A DNA stretch of 6,706 bases from an uncultured Oscillospiraceae bacterium (GTDB lineage Bacteria > Bacillota > Clostridia > Oscillospirales > Oscillospiraceae): positions 1 through 6,706 of the forward strand of contig CAJUPS010000139.1 in NCBI GenBank assembly GCA_910588045.1, given 5' to 3'. Positions 6,496-6,706 of the stretch are shown here, piece by piece; the stretch's first letter is position 1, and each line of letters opens with the position of its first letter. A program made the position numbers and the translations under genes. The notes beneath the pieces were generated by a model, which worked only from the letters and a program-made list of their open reading frames with translations, searched no databases and was not told the origin of the DNA.

Positions 6496-6502
6496 ACCTC
6501 CC
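6496..6502 (-). promoter_or_regulatory. Ribosome binding site of the antisense membrane gene
   Basis: Read on the minus strand this is GGGAGGT, preceded by an A-rich stretch, with 8 bases to the ATG at 6487 (a second in-frame ATG follows directly). It sets the start 14 codons inside the longest open frame and is the main sequence evidence that the minus-strand gene is translated. Confidence 0.65.
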
Positions 6503-6519
6503 TTTTTCTGGTTTGTCGC

Positions 6520-6548
6520 ATCTTACCATAGGTGGACAGGCTTTGCAA
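6520..6548 (-). promoter_or_regulatory. Candidate sigma-A promoter for the antisense membrane gene
   Basis: On the minus strand TTGCAA (6543-6548) and TAAGAT (6520-6525) are 17 bases apart, each matching four of six bases of the -35 and -10 consensus. Transcription would start near 6513, leaving a leader of about 25 bases before the ATG, with the ribosome binding site inside it. Position and spacing are good; the box matches are only moderate. Confidence 0.45.
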
Positions 6549-6557
6549 CGACCTGTC
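6535..6557. repeat. Inverted repeat over the -35 region, possible operator
   Basis: GACAGG (6535-6540) and CCTGTC (6552-6557) are exact inverted arms 11 bases apart, bracketing the TTGCAA -35 candidate of the minus-strand gene. A dimeric repressor bound here would block that promoter. The spacing suits a DNA-binding dimer better than an RNA hairpin. Six-base arms could arise by chance, so this is tentative. Confidence 0.35.
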
Positions 6558-6579
6558 TGCCGATTCTTTCACATTGGGG

Positions 6580-6706
6580 GTGATACCAATAGAAGTCCGC
6601 ATCAACAAAGAAGTCCGGGACTACCAGGAAAGCCTGTTCTTCGGGCTGTCTCTGCGGCAGTTCCTGTTCGCCCTGCTGGCCGTGCTGGTGGCGGTAGGGC
6701 TGTATT
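6580..6706 (+). CDS. PrgI family protein, VirB3-like channel component (3' partial)
   Basis: The first 42 codons are present and the gene runs off the window. The peptide IPIEVRINKEVRDYQESLFF followed by GLSLRQFLFALLAVLVAV has the layout of PrgI proteins of Gram-positive conjugative elements: a short charged N-terminus, the GLS-RQF motif, then membrane helices. PrgI is thought to act like VirB3 beside the VirB4 ATPase, which normally follows. The start is uncertain. GTG at 6580 is the best standard codon, but it lies inside the site-like GGGGGTGAT (6576-6584); a TTG at 6574 has no site at all. The GGGGGTGAT motif would instead suit initiation at ATA (6589), 4 bases downstream. Identity is secure; the start is not. 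Confidence 0.85.
   Translation, partial: MIPIEVRINKEVRDYQESLFFGLSLRQFLFALLAVLVAVGLY

Overview
The window is part of the conjugation module of an integrative and conjugative element of the Tn1549/CTn4-like type found in Clostridia. The order is that of those elements: relaxosome protein (MobC/NikA type), MOBP relaxase, PcfB (DUF3801), VirD4 coupling protein (CD1115 type), VirB2-like prepilin, VirB6/TrbL protein (CD1112 type), PrgI. High GC content, strong GGAGGTGA-type ribosome binding sites and the protein families suggest a GC-rich gut clostridium, for example of the Oscillospiraceae. Host and family names rest on recognition of the sequences, not on a database search.

Layout. Bases 1-168 hold the 3' end of an unrecognised accessory gene. 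Bases 175-358 are non-coding and packed with seven consecutive short inverted repeats, the strongest being a perfect 13-bp stem. This is the best oriT candidate, directly upstream of the DNA-processing genes. mobC (395-703), relaxase (703-2106) and pcfB (2087-2977) overlap end to end and are probably translationally coupled. A 162-base gap with a perfect 12-bp hairpin precedes the coupling protein, whose only good ribosome binding site points to a CTG start codon at 3140. The prepilin gene (4878-5234) begins inside the coupling-protein gene in another frame. After a GC-rich hairpin comes the polytopic virB6/trbL gene (5303-6148).

A small three-helix membrane protein is then encoded on the opposite strand (6149-6487), tail to tail with virB6 and with its own plausible promoter. 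The + strand resumes with a PrgI-family gene cut by the window end.

How the genes fit together: MobC and the relaxase would assemble on oriT and nick it. PcfB would help deliver the relaxase-DNA complex to the VirD4 ATPase at the membrane. VirB2-like, VirB6-like and PrgI (VirB3-like) proteins are parts of the transfer channel; the VirB4 ATPase and cell-wall hydrolase usually follow and are probably just outside. No defence system, CRISPR array, tRNA, rRNA or insertion sequence is visible. The most unusual points are the embedded antisense membrane gene, the weak or non-standard start codons behind good ribosome binding sites, and the dual-coding overlap between coupling protein and prepilin.
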